From Alloprevotella sp. Lung230 (GTDB lineage: Bacteria > Bacteroidota > Bacteroidia > Bacteroidales > Bacteroidaceae): a DNA stretch of 64,000 nt. Below the pieces are notes generated by a model that was given only the letters and a program-made list of their open reading frames with translations, did no database searches and was not told the origin of the DNA. The translations under genes were made by a program, and so were the position numbers. Each line of letters starts with the position of its first letter. Position 1 is the first letter of the stretch. Shown here piece after piece: positions 23,280-33,177 of the stretch. The DNA lies in contig NZ_JACSUD010000002.1 in NCBI RefSeq assembly GCF_014385435.1, positions 1 to 64,000 of the forward strand, given 5' to 3'.

Positions 23280-24209
23280 TCATAGCGCACCGATACAGAG
23301 GCAAATCATGCTCAGCAACACCAATAGCAAATCGACCGCCTTCAAACGTAGATTACTCTCACGAAATAGAAATGCCCCAAAAAGAAAACTCACCAATACG
23401 CTGCTGCGCCGCGTCATAGAAACGATAGCAATGAGAGCTTCCGGATGCGAAAGGGCAAAGAAGTAGAAAAGGTCGGCTGCTGTCAAAAACACACTAATAC
23501 CGACAATGCTCCATCTCCACGCAAAAGGAGTGGAATGCTTACGCTTGGGCCACCAAATCGCAAGAAAGATTAAGCCCATCAATACGACTTGATAGAAGTT
23601 GAACCATACCTGTACAAACATGGCATTCAACCCCATACCACCAGAAGACTGAGGGGACAACAGAAACTTGTCGTACAATCCACTACAAGCACCGAGTAGT
23701 GCTGCCAAGATCAGCAAGAAAATCCACTTGTTGTGTGTAAAGTCTATTCCTTCTTTCTTTCCGCTTCTACTCAGCAAGAAAAAGGAAATGATGGCCAGCC
23801 CTACACCAGCCCATTGCCAGGCATTAAAATGCTCGTTGAACAGAAGTAAAGCCCCCATCAATGTCAATACCGGCCGTGTTGCATTGATAGGGCCTACAAT
23901 CGTGAGGGGAAGATGCTTGATGGCGAAGTAGCCGCACATCCAAGATGATAGGACAAGGATGGCTTTTAGTATCACCCAGCAATGTGCCTCTCCATCCATG
24001 AGCGGAACATACCAATGACAGTCCGTAGAAAGTTGCCCGGTCACAGAGAGTAGCAATGTGGGAAGGAACAATGCACTACATATAATGGTGTTCAGCAACA
24101 ATACCGGTATGACAGCGTTGTTCCGCAACGACTGTTTTTTGAAGACATCATAACCGCCCAAAAGCACGGCTGAACAAACAGCAAGAAAGAACCACATAGA
24201 TGATATCAA
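23280..24209 (-). CDS. EamA/DMT-superfamily transporter
   Basis: 309 residues with about ten membrane helices arranged as two EamA repeats; the first ends around INATRPVLTLMGALLLFNEHF and the second contains SMTRRSSVLVSFLFGAFLFRE, both typical of the drug/metabolite transporter superfamily. The substrate cannot be told from sequence. Its ATG overlaps the truA stop (4 bp), so it is the second gene of a truA-EamA operon. Confidence 0.85.
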   Translation of the reverse strand: MISSMWFFLAVCSAVLLGGYDVFKKQSLRNNAVIPVLLLNTIICSALFLPTLLLSVTGQLSTDCHWYVPLMDGEAHCWVILKAILVLSSWMCGYFAIKHLPLTIVGPINATRPVLTLMGALLLFNEHFNAWQWAGVGLAIISFFLLSRSGKKEGIDFTHNKWIFLLILAALLGACSGLYDKFLLSPQSSGGMGLNAMFVQVWFNFYQVVLMGLIFLAIWWPKRKHSTPFAWRWSIVGISVFLTAADLFYFFALSHPEALIAIVSMTRRSSVLVSFLFGAFLFRESNLRLKAVDLLLVLLSMICLCIGAL

Positions 24210-24934
24210 TATTGGACGTCCACCAAGAATAAAGCGTTGGCAGCAACACTTTCTCCTGCCGAACAGCGATTTTGGGCTGCAATGACCTTCCGAAATTCAT
24301 CGATTGACATGCGCCCACGTCCCACCTCTAAAAGTGTTCCGACAACAGCGCGCACCATATTGCGGAGAAAACGATTGGCGGTAATTTCAAATCGCCAATA
24401 ATCCTCCTCTATCTGTACCCATCGGGCGTGTTGGACGTCACAGATGTTGGTCTTTTGATCATTGTTGAGTTTCGAGAAACTCGTAAAATCCTCTGCATCG
24501 AGCAAGAGAGCTGCAGCTTGATTCATCAGTTCATAATTAGGCACAAAGGTCAGCCGATGTGCATAATGCCGACGATAGGGATTCTTCTTGGTGTAAACAA
24601 AATAATGATAGGTGCGTAGGATGGCAGAAAAACGGGCATGCAAATCGTCATCTACTTGCTTTACGCCGTCGACAGCAATGTCTTCGGGTAAAATACGATT
24701 AAGACGAAATGCGAATTGTTCCACATCAAGGCTTTGTTCTGTATCGAAATGGGCAACCATTTTCGAAGCATGCACTCCGGTATCTGTACGCCCCGCTCCC
24801 ACACATTCTGTCGGTGTTGGAAGAAGTTTAGAGAGTGCATCATTGAGACGCTCCTGAACAGTAGCAGCATTGGGTTGAACCTGCCAGCCATGATAGCAAG
24901 TGCCATCATAGGAGAAAGTAATGAAATAGCGCAT
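24206..24934 (-). CDS. truA: tRNA pseudouridine(38-40) synthase
   Basis: 242 residues from the ATG at 24934; the frame stays open upstream to 24979 but that would run into the rplI terminator. It isomerises uridines 38-40 in the tRNA anticodon stem. The catalytic Asp51 is in GAGRTDTGVHA; other family signatures are YDGTCYHGWQVQPN at the N-terminus and FEITANRFLRNMVRAVVGTLLEVG. Normal length. Overlaps the EamA transporter gene by 4 bp. Confidence 0.95.
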   Translation of the reverse strand: MRYFITFSYDGTCYHGWQVQPNAATVQERLNDALSKLLPTPTECVGAGRTDTGVHASKMVAHFDTEQSLDVEQFAFRLNRILPEDIAVDGVKQVDDDLHARFSAILRTYHYFVYTKKNPYRRHYAHRLTFVPNYELMNQAAALLLDAEDFTSFSKLNNDQKTNICDVQHARWVQIEEDYWRFEITANRFLRNMVRAVVGTLLEVGRGRMSIDEFRKVIAAQNRCSAGESVAANALFLVDVQY

Positions 24935-24958
24935 AAGCCGGCAAAGAAATGAAAAGGG

Positions 24959-25000
24959 ACAATAAAAAGCGTGCTGCACTCTGAGCAGAATGCAGCACGC
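24959..25000 (-). terminator. terminator of the rpsF-rpsR-rplI operon
   Basis: GCGTGCTGCACTCTG pairs with CAGAATGCAGCACGC; on the reverse strand it is followed by TTTTTATTG. It lies 37 bp past the rplI stop. Confidence 0.88.
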
Positions 25001-25036
25001 AATGATAGGTATTTAAGTGAGATTGCTCAATCGCAA

Positions 25037-25486
25037 TTAGGCTTCTTCAGCAACAACTTCGAAAGCAACTTCTGCCGAAACATCCTTGTGGAGTTTCACA
25101 ACCGCAGTGTAAGCGCCTACTTGCTTCACTTCTTTCAGAACGATGCTCTTGCGATCTACTTCGAGACCACGCTTAGCCAATTCTTCAGAGATTTGAAGGT
25201 TGGTCACAGAACCATAGATAGAGCCTGTAACACTTACCTTCATGGCAATCTTGATGTCGGCAACAGCATTGAGTTTTTCGGCCAAAGCAACAGCTTCGTT
25301 CTTAATTTTTTCGAGCTTGTGAGCCTGCTGCTTGAGGTTTTCAGCCAACATTTTTTTTGCAGAAGCTGAAGCGATGACAGCCTTACCCGTAGGAATGAGG
25401 AAGTTACGGCCATAGCCGTCCTTGACAGTTACGATTTCGTTCTTGAAACCGAGACCTTGTACGTTTTCTTTCAGAATGATTTCCAT
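25037..25486 (-). CDS. rplI: 50S ribosomal protein L9
   Basis: 149 residues. The N-terminal rRNA-binding domain (MEIILKENVQGLGFKNEIVTVKDGYGRN..., split here) has the diagnostic VKDGYGRNFLIPTGKAV. A long connecting helix (about 40-75) and the C-terminal domain follow, as in all bL9. A rare clear Shine-Dalgarno (GAGGAGG) lies on the reverse strand at 25500-25494, ahead of its ATG. Third gene of the rpsF-rpsR-rplI operon. Confidence 0.97.
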   Translation of the reverse strand: MEIILKENVQGLGFKNEIVTVKDGYGRNFLIPTGKAVIASASAKKMLAENLKQQAHKLEKIKNEAVALAEKLNAVADIKIAMKVSVTGSIYGSVTNLQISEELAKRGLEVDRKSIVLKEVKQVGAYTAVVKLHKDVSAEVAFEVVAEEA

Positions 25487-25505
25487 GTGTGTACCTCCTC
25501 TTTTA

Positions 25506-25772
25506 TTATTTCATCAAATCGGTTACGAAAGGAAGGAGAGCCAAGTGACGTGCACGCTTCACAGCTTGTGCCACACGACGCTGAAACTTCAGAGAAGTAC
25601 CCGTGATGCGACGAGGCAGAATTTTACCTTGTTCATTGAGGAACTTCTTCAAAAATTCAGGATCCTTGTAGTCGATATACTTAATACCGCTCTTCTTGAA
25701 ACGGCAATACTTCTTTTTCTTGACATCGACAGTGGGGGGAGTCAAATAGCGAATTTCAGATGCTTGTGCCAT
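25506..25772 (-). CDS. rpsR: 30S ribosomal protein S18
   Basis: 88 residues. Signature [21 protein letters not shown] near the N-terminus, then [20 protein letters not shown] and [12 protein letters not shown], as in all bS18. It binds 16S rRNA together with S6, whose gene lies 3 bp upstream; co-translation fits the S6-S18 heterodimer. Confidence 0.97.
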   Translation of the reverse strand: MAQASEIRYLTPPTVDVKKKKYCRFKKSGIKYIDYKDPEFLKKFLNEQGKILPRRITGTSLKFQRRVAQAVKRARHLALLPFVTDLMK

Positions 25773-25775
25773 GGT

Positions 25776-26111
25776 TTAGTTCTCCTTTTTGTTTGAGCGA
25801 CGTTTTTCTGCATATTGTGCTGCATACTTGTCGAGTTTAACGGTAAGGAAGCGGATTACGCGCTCATCGCGACGGAAACCGAGTTCCAACTTTTCTACTA
25901 CGGAGGGTTCAGCCTTGAACTCCAGCAACTGGTAGAAACCGGTGCTCTTCTTGTCGATGGCATAGGCCATCTTCTTGAGGCCCCAGTTTTCTTCATTGAC
26001 AATCTCGGCACCTTGTGCAACGAGAACATCTTTGAACTTTTCGACCGTCTCCTTCATCTGAACATCAGACAAAACGGGAGTAAGGATGAAAACGGTCTCA
26101 TACTGATTCAT
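25776..26111 (-). CDS. rpsF: 30S ribosomal protein S6
   Basis: 111 residues from the second of two adjacent ATG codons; the first (26114) would add one Met. N-terminus [20 protein letters not shown] and the later [20 protein letters not shown] are diagnostic of bS6. First gene of an rpsF-rpsR-rplI operon. No ssb or priB lies between S6 and S18 as in some other phyla. Confidence 0.96.
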   Translation of the reverse strand: MNQYETVFILTPVLSDVQMKETVEKFKDVLVAQGAEIVNEENWGLKKMAYAIDKKSTGFYQLLEFKAEPSVVEKLELGFRRDERVIRFLTVKLDKYAAQYAEKRRSNKKEN

Positions 26112-26310
26112 CATGAGATGTGATTGAATTGAGTGAATAAAATGATTTTCTTGTTGCTTTGGGCATATTTATCCTTCCCAAAGAGGAGAACAATCCCAAA
26201 AAGCGCTGCAAAAATACGCCTTTTTTCTCGACACAACAAGTTTTTCGCTCTTTTTTTTCTTTTTGCCGACTAAATTCTTCTATTATAGAAGTAGTGTCAT
26301 TTGTTTTTAG

Positions 26311-26318
26311 TACTTTTG
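26311..26318 (+). promoter_or_regulatory. -7 box for clpC
   Basis: TACTTTTG, 38 bp before the ATG chosen for clpC. It shows that the open frame reaching back to 26159 is upstream of the likely transcription start. Confidence 0.6.
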
Positions 26319-26356
26319 CATACCTCTTTTTTCAAAGAAATCACATTCACAAAACT

Positions 26357-28849
26357 ATGACTCAGAACTTATCTCCTCAAATAGTCCACCTGCTTGCTCT
26401 CAGCAGAGAGGAAGCTCACAACAATAATTGTCACTCTGTTGGGTCGGTAGCTTTGCTACTTGGCATGCTTCGGGATGAAGATGGTTCCGCCCGAAAGGTG
26501 ATTGCTCAGTTTGGACTTCCTATTGATGTGCTTCGCGCGACTCTTATGAAACGTTTAAACACAGAAGATGCAGACATTGAGCACGACACAGACCTTCCTT
26601 TGGATAGTGATACAGAGCGTATATTGCGCCTGTCTCAACTAGAAGCTCGTTTTCAAAAAGCAGAGGAGGCCACCGATGTGCATGTTTTATTGGCTTTGTT
26701 GCGCGACCACATCAATGAGGGCTGCAAGGTGATGCAAACATTTGATATTGACTACAAGAAAGTAATCAGTGTCATGAATTTGAAGTCAACAACTCCGGCC
26801 CCACAAGGCAATCTTGGGTTTGCCGATGAAGATTCCTCCAATACCACAAATTCCACAAATACTCCCACAGCACAATCCAACAGTCACGAGACCCCCATTC
26901 TTGACAACTATGGGACAGACCTGACCAAAGCAGCCGCTGAAGGCGTGCTTGATCCCATTGTGGGAAGGCATGCCGAGATTGAACGGATGGCGCAAATTCT
27001 CACACGCCGTAAGAAGAACAATCCGGTTCTGATTGGTGAACCCGGGGTTGGAAAAAGTGCCCTTGTGGAGGGACTTGCTCAGCTTATCGCCCAGAATGAA
27101 GTACCCCATCTGTTGCTCAACAAGCGCATTGTGAGCCTGGATATGGCCTCCGTCGTGGCCGGCACACAATATCGCGGTCAATTTGAAGAACGCCTGCGTC
27201 GATTGATAGAAGAACTGAAGAACAATCGCGATATTATTCTTTTTATTGACGAAATACACACCATCATCGGGGCTGGTAGTGCTCCAGGCAGCCTTGATGC
27301 AGCCAACATCCTCAAACCAGCTTTAGCACGGGGTGAAGTGCAGTGCATCGGTGCAACGACCATCGGTGAATTTAAGAAAAGCATCGAAAAGGATGGAGCG
27401 CTCGATCGACGCTTTCAGAAAGTCTTGCTTGAACCCACTACCGCAGATGACACATTGCGCATCCTTCACAACATCAAAGAACGCTACGAAGCTCACCACA
27501 ACGTGCACTATACAGATGCTGCATTAGACGCTTGTGTCAGTCTCACTGAACGTTATATCACCGATCGTGCATTGCCGGACAAAGCGATTGACGCCCTTGA
27601 TGAGGCTGGGAGTCGAGTGCATCTGCTTAATGTGCGTATGCCTCATCATATTGAATTCAAAGAGACAGAAGTAAACCGCTTACGAGCCCTGAAAGAAGAA
27701 GCTGTGGTTCAGCAGAACTTTGAGTTGGCCGCAAGTCTGCGTGACCAACTGATTCAGGCAGAGGATGAACTAAACCACTTGAAATCAGAGTGGCAAAAAG
27801 ACTTGCAAGACCACCGCATCACAGTCGATTTAGACGATGTAGCCGGAGTCGTATCAATGATGAGCGGAGTTCCGGCAGAACGTATGAAAGAAAGCGAAAA
27901 CATTCGTCTTAAAGGAATGAAACAAGCGCTTTCTTCGAAAGTGATTGCTCAGGAACGTGCCATCATGCGTTTGACGCGTGCCATCACGCGCAACCGTCTC
28001 GGACTCAAAGATCCTAATCGTCCTATTGGTACCTTTATGTTCGTTGGTCCCACCGGTGTAGGCAAAACGCATTTGGTCAAGACCTTGGCCGAGTTTATGT
28101 TTGGTCGTAAAGATGCACTCATCCGCATTGACATGAGTGAGTATGGTGAAAAGTTCTCCACCTCTCGGCTTGTGGGAGCCCCTCCCGGATACGTAGGCTA
28201 TGAAGAAGGGGGGCAGCTCACCGAACAAGTGCGACGTCATCCCTACTCTATTGTGCTGCTTGACGAAATTGAAAAAGCCCACCCTGACGTGTTCAACACC
28301 TTGCTCCAAGTGATGGATGAAGGACGCATGACGGATGGAAATGGCACAACCGTAGATTTCCGCAACACCATCATTATCATGACCTCTAATAGTGGAAGTC
28401 GACAACTGAAAGAATTTGGAGCAGGCATCGGCTTCTCAGCTCCCACTGATGGACTCAATGTAGAAGTGGCTGAGAGCATCGTACGCAAAGCACTTCAACG
28501 CCAATTTGCTCCCGAATTTCTCAATCGACTGGATGAAATCATCATGTTTGACCCCCTCAGTCGAGAAAGTGTAGAAAGCATTGCCCAGCTCGAAATCCAA
28601 GCACTCTCTCACCGTCTGACAGCAACAGGACACACCCTCACCTTGACGCCCGCTGCTATCGCCTTCATCGCGAGAAAAGGTTATGACCCACAATATGGTG
28701 CTCGTGCCCTTCGCCGCACATTACAACAATATGTGGAAGACCCCATTTGTGATCTTTTTTTGGATAATGCGGCAGGCACAGCTTTGACAGCCGACTTAGA
28801 TGAAGAGGCTGAAAAGATAGTCATATCAACTGACACCACCATGTCGTAA
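26357..28849 (+). CDS. clpC: ATP-dependent Clp protease ATP-binding subunit ClpC
   Basis: 830 residues from ATG 26357. A Hsp100 AAA+ unfoldase that feeds proteins to ClpP. The Clp_N double repeat covers about 1-145 (SPQIVHLLALSREEAHNNNC). A Ser/Thr/Asn-rich linker leads to AAA-1 with Walker A GEPGVGKS (227-234) and Walker B LFIDEIHT. The mid-region has a UVR-like segment (VVQQNFELAASLRDQLIQAE), which separates ClpC from ClpA. AAA-2 has Walker A GPTGVGKT (564-571) and Walker B VLLDEIEKAH. The C-terminal D2-small domain is complete. Single gene. Confidence 0.94.
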   Translation: MTQNLSPQIVHLLALSREEAHNNNCHSVGSVALLLGMLRDEDGSARKVIAQFGLPIDVLRATLMKRLNTEDADIEHDTDLPLDSDTERILRLSQLEARFQKAEEATDVHVLLALLRDHINEGCKVMQTFDIDYKKVISVMNLKSTTPAPQGNLGFADEDSSNTTNSTNTPTAQSNSHETPILDNYGTDLTKAAAEGVLDPIVGRHAEIERMAQILTRRKKNNPVLIGEPGVGKSALVEGLAQLIAQNEVPHLLLNKRIVSLDMASVVAGTQYRGQFEERLRRLIEELKNNRDIILFIDEIHTIIGAGSAPGSLDAANILKPALARGEVQCIGATTIGEFKKSIEKDGALDRRFQKVLLEPTTADDTLRILHNIKERYEAHHNVHYTDAALDACVSLTERYITDRALPDKAIDALDEAGSRVHLLNVRMPHHIEFKETEVNRLRALKEEAVVQQNFELAASLRDQLIQAEDELNHLKSEWQKDLQDHRITVDLDDVAGVVSMMSGVPAERMKESENIRLKGMKQALSSKVIAQERAIMRLTRAITRNRLGLKDPNRPIGTFMFVGPTGVGKTHLVKTLAEFMFGRKDALIRIDMSEYGEKFSTSRLVGAPPGYVGYEEGGQLTEQVRRHPYSIVLLDEIEKAHPDVFNTLLQVMDEGRMTDGNGTTVDFRNTIIIMTSNSGSRQLKEFGAGIGFSAPTDGLNVEVAESIVRKALQRQFAPEFLNRLDEIIMFDPLSRESVESIAQLEIQALSHRLTATGHTLTLTPAAIAFIARKGYDPQYGARALRRTLQQYVEDPICDLFLDNAAGTALTADLDEEAEKIVISTDTTMS

Positions 28850-28966
28850 ATTTACATCTATGAAAAGTACCTTCCTATAAAGGTTGTAGTTTATTTTACC
28901 TCAGAGGTAGTTTTTTCTATCTCTGAGGTAGAAAAAATTATCTCCTATGTAGAATTGAAGCCTTCC
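28850..28966. other. clpC downstream region
   Basis: No strong terminator: only a weak ACCTT/AAGGT stem near 28869-28885. A short palindromic array follows directly and may take part in 3'-end formation. Confidence 0.35.
28896..28953. repeat. tandem array of three degenerate 21-bp palindromic units
   Basis: The core is TACCTCAGAGGTAG, then TATCTCTGAGGTAG, then TATCTCCTATGTAG, each spaced 21 bp and separated by runs of T or A. The first unit is a nearly perfect palindrome and the third is decayed. Same architecture as the other four arrays, different sequence. Confidence 0.75.
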
Positions 28967-29162
28967 TAAGCAGGTATTCAAAATTAATCGTAGCTATTTT
29001 AGTCACAGGAAGTTCTCTACTTTGATACCATCTTTGTGTATTTTTTCCGCCATCTCGCCTTTGTTCATTGGTCGTGTAGCTTGATACACTCCTTGTTCGC
29101 AAAGACGACCTGACGAAAAATTGAAACAAAGATAGTATCCACTAATTCCGAGCACCTACTTA
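28967..29162 (+). repeat. full copy (196 bp) of the dispersed repeat
   Basis: Starts TAAGCAGGTATTCAAAATTA and ends AGCACCTACTTA. Aligns end to end with the reverse complement of 11482-11678 and, over its left part, with 456-527 and 3622-3684. It sits immediately upstream of the GT2/DUF4922/SpoIID fusion, in the same orientation relative to the downstream gene as the copy before DUF5103. Confidence 0.8.
29033..29063 (+). promoter_or_regulatory. degenerate promoter core inside the repeat, facing the fusion gene
   Basis: TTTG (29033-29036), 19-bp spacer, CGCCTTTG (29056-29063). The equivalent in the other full copy is TACCTTTG. Here the TA of the -7 box has become CG, so this copy may be weak or dead. 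Confidence 0.4.
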
Positions 29163-29223
29163 GCTTTCGTTTTTCCACCTTTCTTTTTGCATTTTTCCTC
29201 TCTAAACCTTAGAATCTTCCACC

Positions 29224-32200
29224 ATGTCTCCTGCAATAGATTTATTTTGGGCTTGCACCACATCTAATGATTTGCATTGCGCTCAGAGTTATGCCAACGC
29301 CCACCCACAGGTTGTTCTCCATCCCATCGTTCAAGACGAACATCTCTTAATGGGGGAACATCAAGCAATATTGGTTGATAGTTTATCCTCTTCAAAGAGC
29401 CTGCGACTCATTGCACAGCACAGCACAGCTCCTTATGTGGCTCTATTTCTGCGTCCCACCCACTTTCAACCGGCTTATCGTTGTCTGGAACGCCTACTCC
29501 AAGTCGCCATCGACACTCAAGCTGCAATGATTTACGCAGACCACTGGATCCAACAGGAAGAAAAAGATGGAACACTCTCTCTTCCTCAACTCCACCCTCT
29601 GATTGATTATCAGATAGGATCCGTGCGTGATGATTTCGATTTTGGTGGTTTGTGGTTAGTACGTGGAGAATTACTTCGCAACTTTGTTGCCGAGAACAAA
29701 TGCCGGTACAAGTTTGCCGCGTTTTATGCGTTTCGTCTTTACCTCAGCCAACAAGGAGAGCTATATCATTTGCGCGAGCCACTCTATACCGAATTGCAAA
29801 TCGATTTGCGACAAAGTGGTGAAAAACAGTTTGATTACGTCAATCCTTCTGCTCGAGAGGTGCAACTCGAAATGGAACGAGCTTGTACTCACCACCTCAA
29901 GGAAATCGATGCTTGGCTCGACCCCAGCGAGTTTGATGACATACCGATAGAATACGCTCCTATCAATAATAGTGAGTCAGAAGTTATTTCAAATTATAAG
30001 GAGGGCACACAGTTGCTCAACCAATCCTTTGAAGGGACTTTTCCTGTGACTGCGTCTGTGATAATTCCCGTTCGCAACCGTGTCCGCACCATTGCTGATG
30101 CCATTCAATCTGTGCTCTCGCAAGACGCTGACTTCTCTTTCAATCTTATTGTCATAGACAACCATTCAAGTGATGGAACACTGGACGTGATTACGAAGTG
30201 GCAGCAGCAGGATCAGCGAGTGGTGCTACTCACCCCTGAGCGTACCGATTTAGGCATTGGTGGATGTTGGGATATGGCCATACGTTCTGAGCATTGTGGA
30301 CGTTATGCTGTGCAATTGGATTCCGATGACTTATATAGTGGCGCCGATACACTGAAGCGCATCGTAGAGGTTTTCCAAAAGCAGAAGGTTGCCATGGTGA
30401 TTGGTGCCTATCGTATGGTGGATTTCTCTCTCAATACTCTTCCTCCCGGACTCATCGCCCACACCGAGTGGACGGCCGATAATGGAAGAAACAATGCGCT
30501 TCGTATCAATGGATTAGGAGCTCCACGTGCTTTCAACACTTCAATCCTTCGGACGATAGGATTTCCCAACACTTCTTATGGTGAGGATTACGCATTGGGA
30601 CTGGCTATCTCCCGACACTACCGCATCGGACGCATCTACGACGAACTTTATCTTTGTCGACGATGGGAGGACAACTCCGATGCCGCCCTTAGCATAGAGA
30701 AGATCAATGCCAACAACGCCTACAAAGACGAACTGCGATCCCTTGAAATTCGTGCACGTCAACAGATGAACTCTATTTGGAAGCATTCCCTCAACGAGAA
30801 TGAGGTCTATGACTTTATCAAAGTACAAAAGAAAATATGGGACGAAGTGCGCGAACGCTTTGAGGCCCTGCAAAATGTCGTACAGATAAAATCTTTTGAA
30901 ACAGTGGGAGGAGAGATTGCTGTTCAACACAATCCGGCCCGAATTGTTTCGACCGGAGCAAAAATCGATGCTCATTATCTCAAGAAGCGTCCTTGTTTCT
31001 TGTGTGATCTCCATCGTCCCACCATACAAATGTCCTTACCGGTTGAAGCCTACTATCAAGTACTGATCAACCCCTTTCCTATTCTTCCCGACCATCTTAC
31101 CCTCCCCACGCGGCGTCATCTCCCTCAAGAGATTGAACGACACCTTTCTGCCTTTTGTCGTATGACCGCTGCATTACCACATTTCCTATGCTTCTACAAT
31201 GGAGCACGTTGTGGGGCCTCCGCTCCTGATCATGCTCATTTTCAAGCAGGAGCACGTGGCATAGTGCCATTGGAGCGAAATTGGGGAAAATACGAGGGAC
31301 GACTGGAACGCCTATTTCCTCTAAATACGGAGGAAGTTGCTGAAACGGAAGAAGCGGGCTATACCGACAAGCGAGCCGGCATTTATTTATTACGTGACTA
31401 CGTCTGTCCTGCTTTCGTTGTCATTGGAGAGCAGGCAGAGGGTGGCCAACCTCTGTTGCGCAAACTTCTTGCTGCAATTCCATGTCCGGAAGGTCGGAAA
31501 GAGCCCGATATCAATTTACTCGCTTGGATGGAGGAAAGCGCAACCACACAGCAAAAAACAATGATAACCATCGTATTCCCTCGCTGCAAGCATCGTCCTG
31601 ACTGCTACACTGCCGAGGGGGAGGCACAAATGCTTGTGTCTCCAGGCGCATTAGATATGGGTGGACTTATCATTACACCTCGCCCAGAAGATTACCAGCG
31701 CATCACCGAAAAGCAAGCAGTAGGGATTCTCCGCGAAGTGACACTTTCAGAAAGTGAAATGCAGAGCATTGCTCGGCATTTGCATCATTCGATGCGGCAG
31801 AACACAGGAACTATCAGTAATAGTTCTCTGAAGAAAGGTAAAGAGCCTATGGTCAATGTCGGAATCATGACTGCAGACAGCATCCAGTTTTCCATAGACA
31901 CTGTTTACACTGCCAAGGGGAAAAATATCAGCGGAGTGCAAACTGTGGAATACTGCGAGGGAGGAATCCTATGGAATGGTAATGTGTATAGCGAACTCAC
32001 TTTCCGTCCTACCTCCGAAGAACACGAGTCTCAATTCACTCTAAATGAAGTCCCTATAGGTATCAACTTCCATTGGGAGTGCAAGCAAAAACAAACCTTT
32101 CATGGAACTTTAAGTTTCATGGTAGAGGAAGAGAAGTTGGTCGCTATCAACCGCATTTCTGCAGAGTTGTATCTGGAAAGTGTAATTTCTTCTGAGATGA

Positions 32201-33177
32201 GTCCAAATGCCTCTTTTGAATTTCTCAAAGCTCATGCCGTGGTCAGTCGTTCTTGGCTGTTCAAAATGCTGCAACAGCGCCAGAAGATGGTGCAGTCAGG
32301 TAATGAAGAAAACTTTTTCTCCTTTCAGCGAAAAGGAGATGAATACATTCGCTGGTATGGGAGGGAAGATCATACTCTATTTGATGTCTGTGCCGATGAC
32401 CACTGCCAGCGTTACCAAGGTATCACCTCTATCACACGCTCCGAGGTGCATCGTGCCGTAGAGGCAACTCGTGGACAAGTGCTGAAAGTGGGCGAAGACT
32501 TTTGTGACGCCCGTTTTTCAAAATGCTGTGGCGGTGTCACGGAACGTTATTCTACATGTTGGGAAGACCAAGATTTTTCTTACCTTTCTCCCATATTTGA
32601 TGGCCCCAACACAACGAAGCTGGATCCGGGAATACCGAACCTCACTGATGAGCAGGAGGCACGGCATTGGATAACTTCTGCTCCAACCGCTTTCTGCAAA
32701 ACGAAAGATGCGCAACTACTGTCGCAGGTGATGAAAGATTACGACCAAGAAACTCCGGACTTCTATCGCTGGGAAGTTCGCTATACCCAGGAGGAATTGT
32801 CTCGGTTGCTTAAGAAAAAAACAGAGGTTGACTTTGGAAAAATCATCGACCTTATTCCAGTGGAACGGGGAGGCAGCGGGCGCATCATACGCCTCAAAAT
32901 ACTCGGCACAGCCTGTACAATGACCATCGGGAAGGAGTTGGAAATCCGCCGTTCTCTGTCTGAATCCCACCTATATTCCAGTGCGTTTATTATTGAAAAA
33001 GAAGGAGTTGACGAAGATGGAATCCCCAAGAACTTCAAGCTGATAGGTGCAGGCTGGGGACACGGCGTAGGCCTCTGTCAGATAGGGGCGGCCGTGATGG
33101 CTGCAAAGGGCTATTCCTATCAGCAAATCCTACTGCACTATTATCAGAACGCAGAAATTCAACGTCAGTATGAGTAG
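29224..33177 (+). CDS. fusion: glycosyltransferase GT2, DUF4922 (GalT/HIT-like) and SpoIID/LytB domains
   Basis: 1317 residues, no signal peptide or membrane span, so probably cytoplasmic. Residues 1-235: a degenerate GT-A-like domain. 275-505: a GT2 glycosyltransferase ([20 protein letters not shown], metal-binding DSDD at 366-369, [12 protein letters not shown]). 585-860: DUF4922, related to Ap4A phosphorylase/GalT, with a CxxC (Cys591, Cys594) and the HxHxQ motif HAHFQ (670-674). 876-1317: SpoIID/LytB with [20 protein letters not shown] (Glu991 is where SpoIID has its catalytic Glu), [13 protein letters not shown] and [17 protein letters not shown]. The AmpG-like gene starts inside its last codons (8-bp overlap). 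Inference: a cell-wall-sugar salvage or transfer module. Confidence 0.88.
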   Translation: MSPAIDLFWACTTSNDLHCAQSYANAHPQVVLHPIVQDEHLLMGEHQAILVDSLSSSKSLRLIAQHSTAPYVALFLRPTHFQPAYRCLERLLQVAIDTQAAMIYADHWIQQEEKDGTLSLPQLHPLIDYQIGSVRDDFDFGGLWLVRGELLRNFVAENKCRYKFAAFYAFRLYLSQQGELYHLREPLYTELQIDLRQSGEKQFDYVNPSAREVQLEMERACTHHLKEIDAWLDPSEFDDIPIEYAPINNSESEVISNYKEGTQLLNQSFEGTFPVTASVIIPVRNRVRTIADAIQSVLSQDADFSFNLIVIDNHSSDGTLDVITKWQQQDQRVVLLTPERTDLGIGGCWDMAIRSEHCGRYAVQLDSDDLYSGADTLKRIVEVFQKQKVAMVIGAYRMVDFSLNTLPPGLIAHTEWTADNGRNNALRINGLGAPRAFNTSILRTIGFPNTSYGEDYALGLAISRHYRIGRIYDELYLCRRWEDNSDAALSIEKINANNAYKDELRSLEIRARQQMNSIWKHSLNENEVYDFIKVQKKIWDEVRERFEALQNVVQIKSFETVGGEIAVQHNPARIVSTGAKIDAHYLKKRPCFLCDLHRPTIQMSLPVEAYYQVLINPFPILPDHLTLPTRRHLPQEIERHLSAFCRMTAALPHFLCFYNGARCGASAPDHAHFQAGARGIVPLERNWGKYEGRLERLFPLNTEEVAETEEAGYTDKRAGIYLLRDYVCPAFVVIGEQAEGGQPLLRKLLAAIPCPEGRKEPDINLLAWMEESATTQQKTMITIVFPRCKHRPDCYTAEGEAQMLVSPGALDMGGLIITPRPEDYQRITEKQAVGILREVTLSESEMQSIARHLHHSMRQNTGTISNSSLKKGKEPMVNVGIMTADSIQFSIDTVYTAKGKNISGVQTVEYCEGGILWNGNVYSELTFRPTSEEHESQFTLNEVPIGINFHWECKQKQTFHGTLSFMVEEEKLVAINRISAELYLESVISSEMSPNASFEFLKAHAVVSRSWLFKMLQQRQKMVQSGNEENFFSFQRKGDEYIRWYGREDHTLFDVCADDHCQRYQGITSITRSEVHRAVEATRGQVLKVGEDFCDARFSKCCGGVTERYSTCWEDQDFSYLSPIFDGPNTTKLDPGIPNLTDEQEARHWITSAPTAFCKTKDAQLLSQVMKDYDQETPDFYRWEVRYTQEELSRLLKKKTEVDFGKIIDLIPVERGGSGRIIRLKILGTACTMTIGKELEIRRSLSESHLYSSAFIIEKEGVDEDGIPKNFKLIGAGWGHGVGLCQIGAAVMAAKGYSYQQILLHYYQNAEIQRQYE

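Noticed and set aside
26159-26356. N-terminal extension of ClpC (66 residues)
   Set aside because: The TACTTTTG promoter box lies inside it and the Clp_N domain starts at the Met at 26357.
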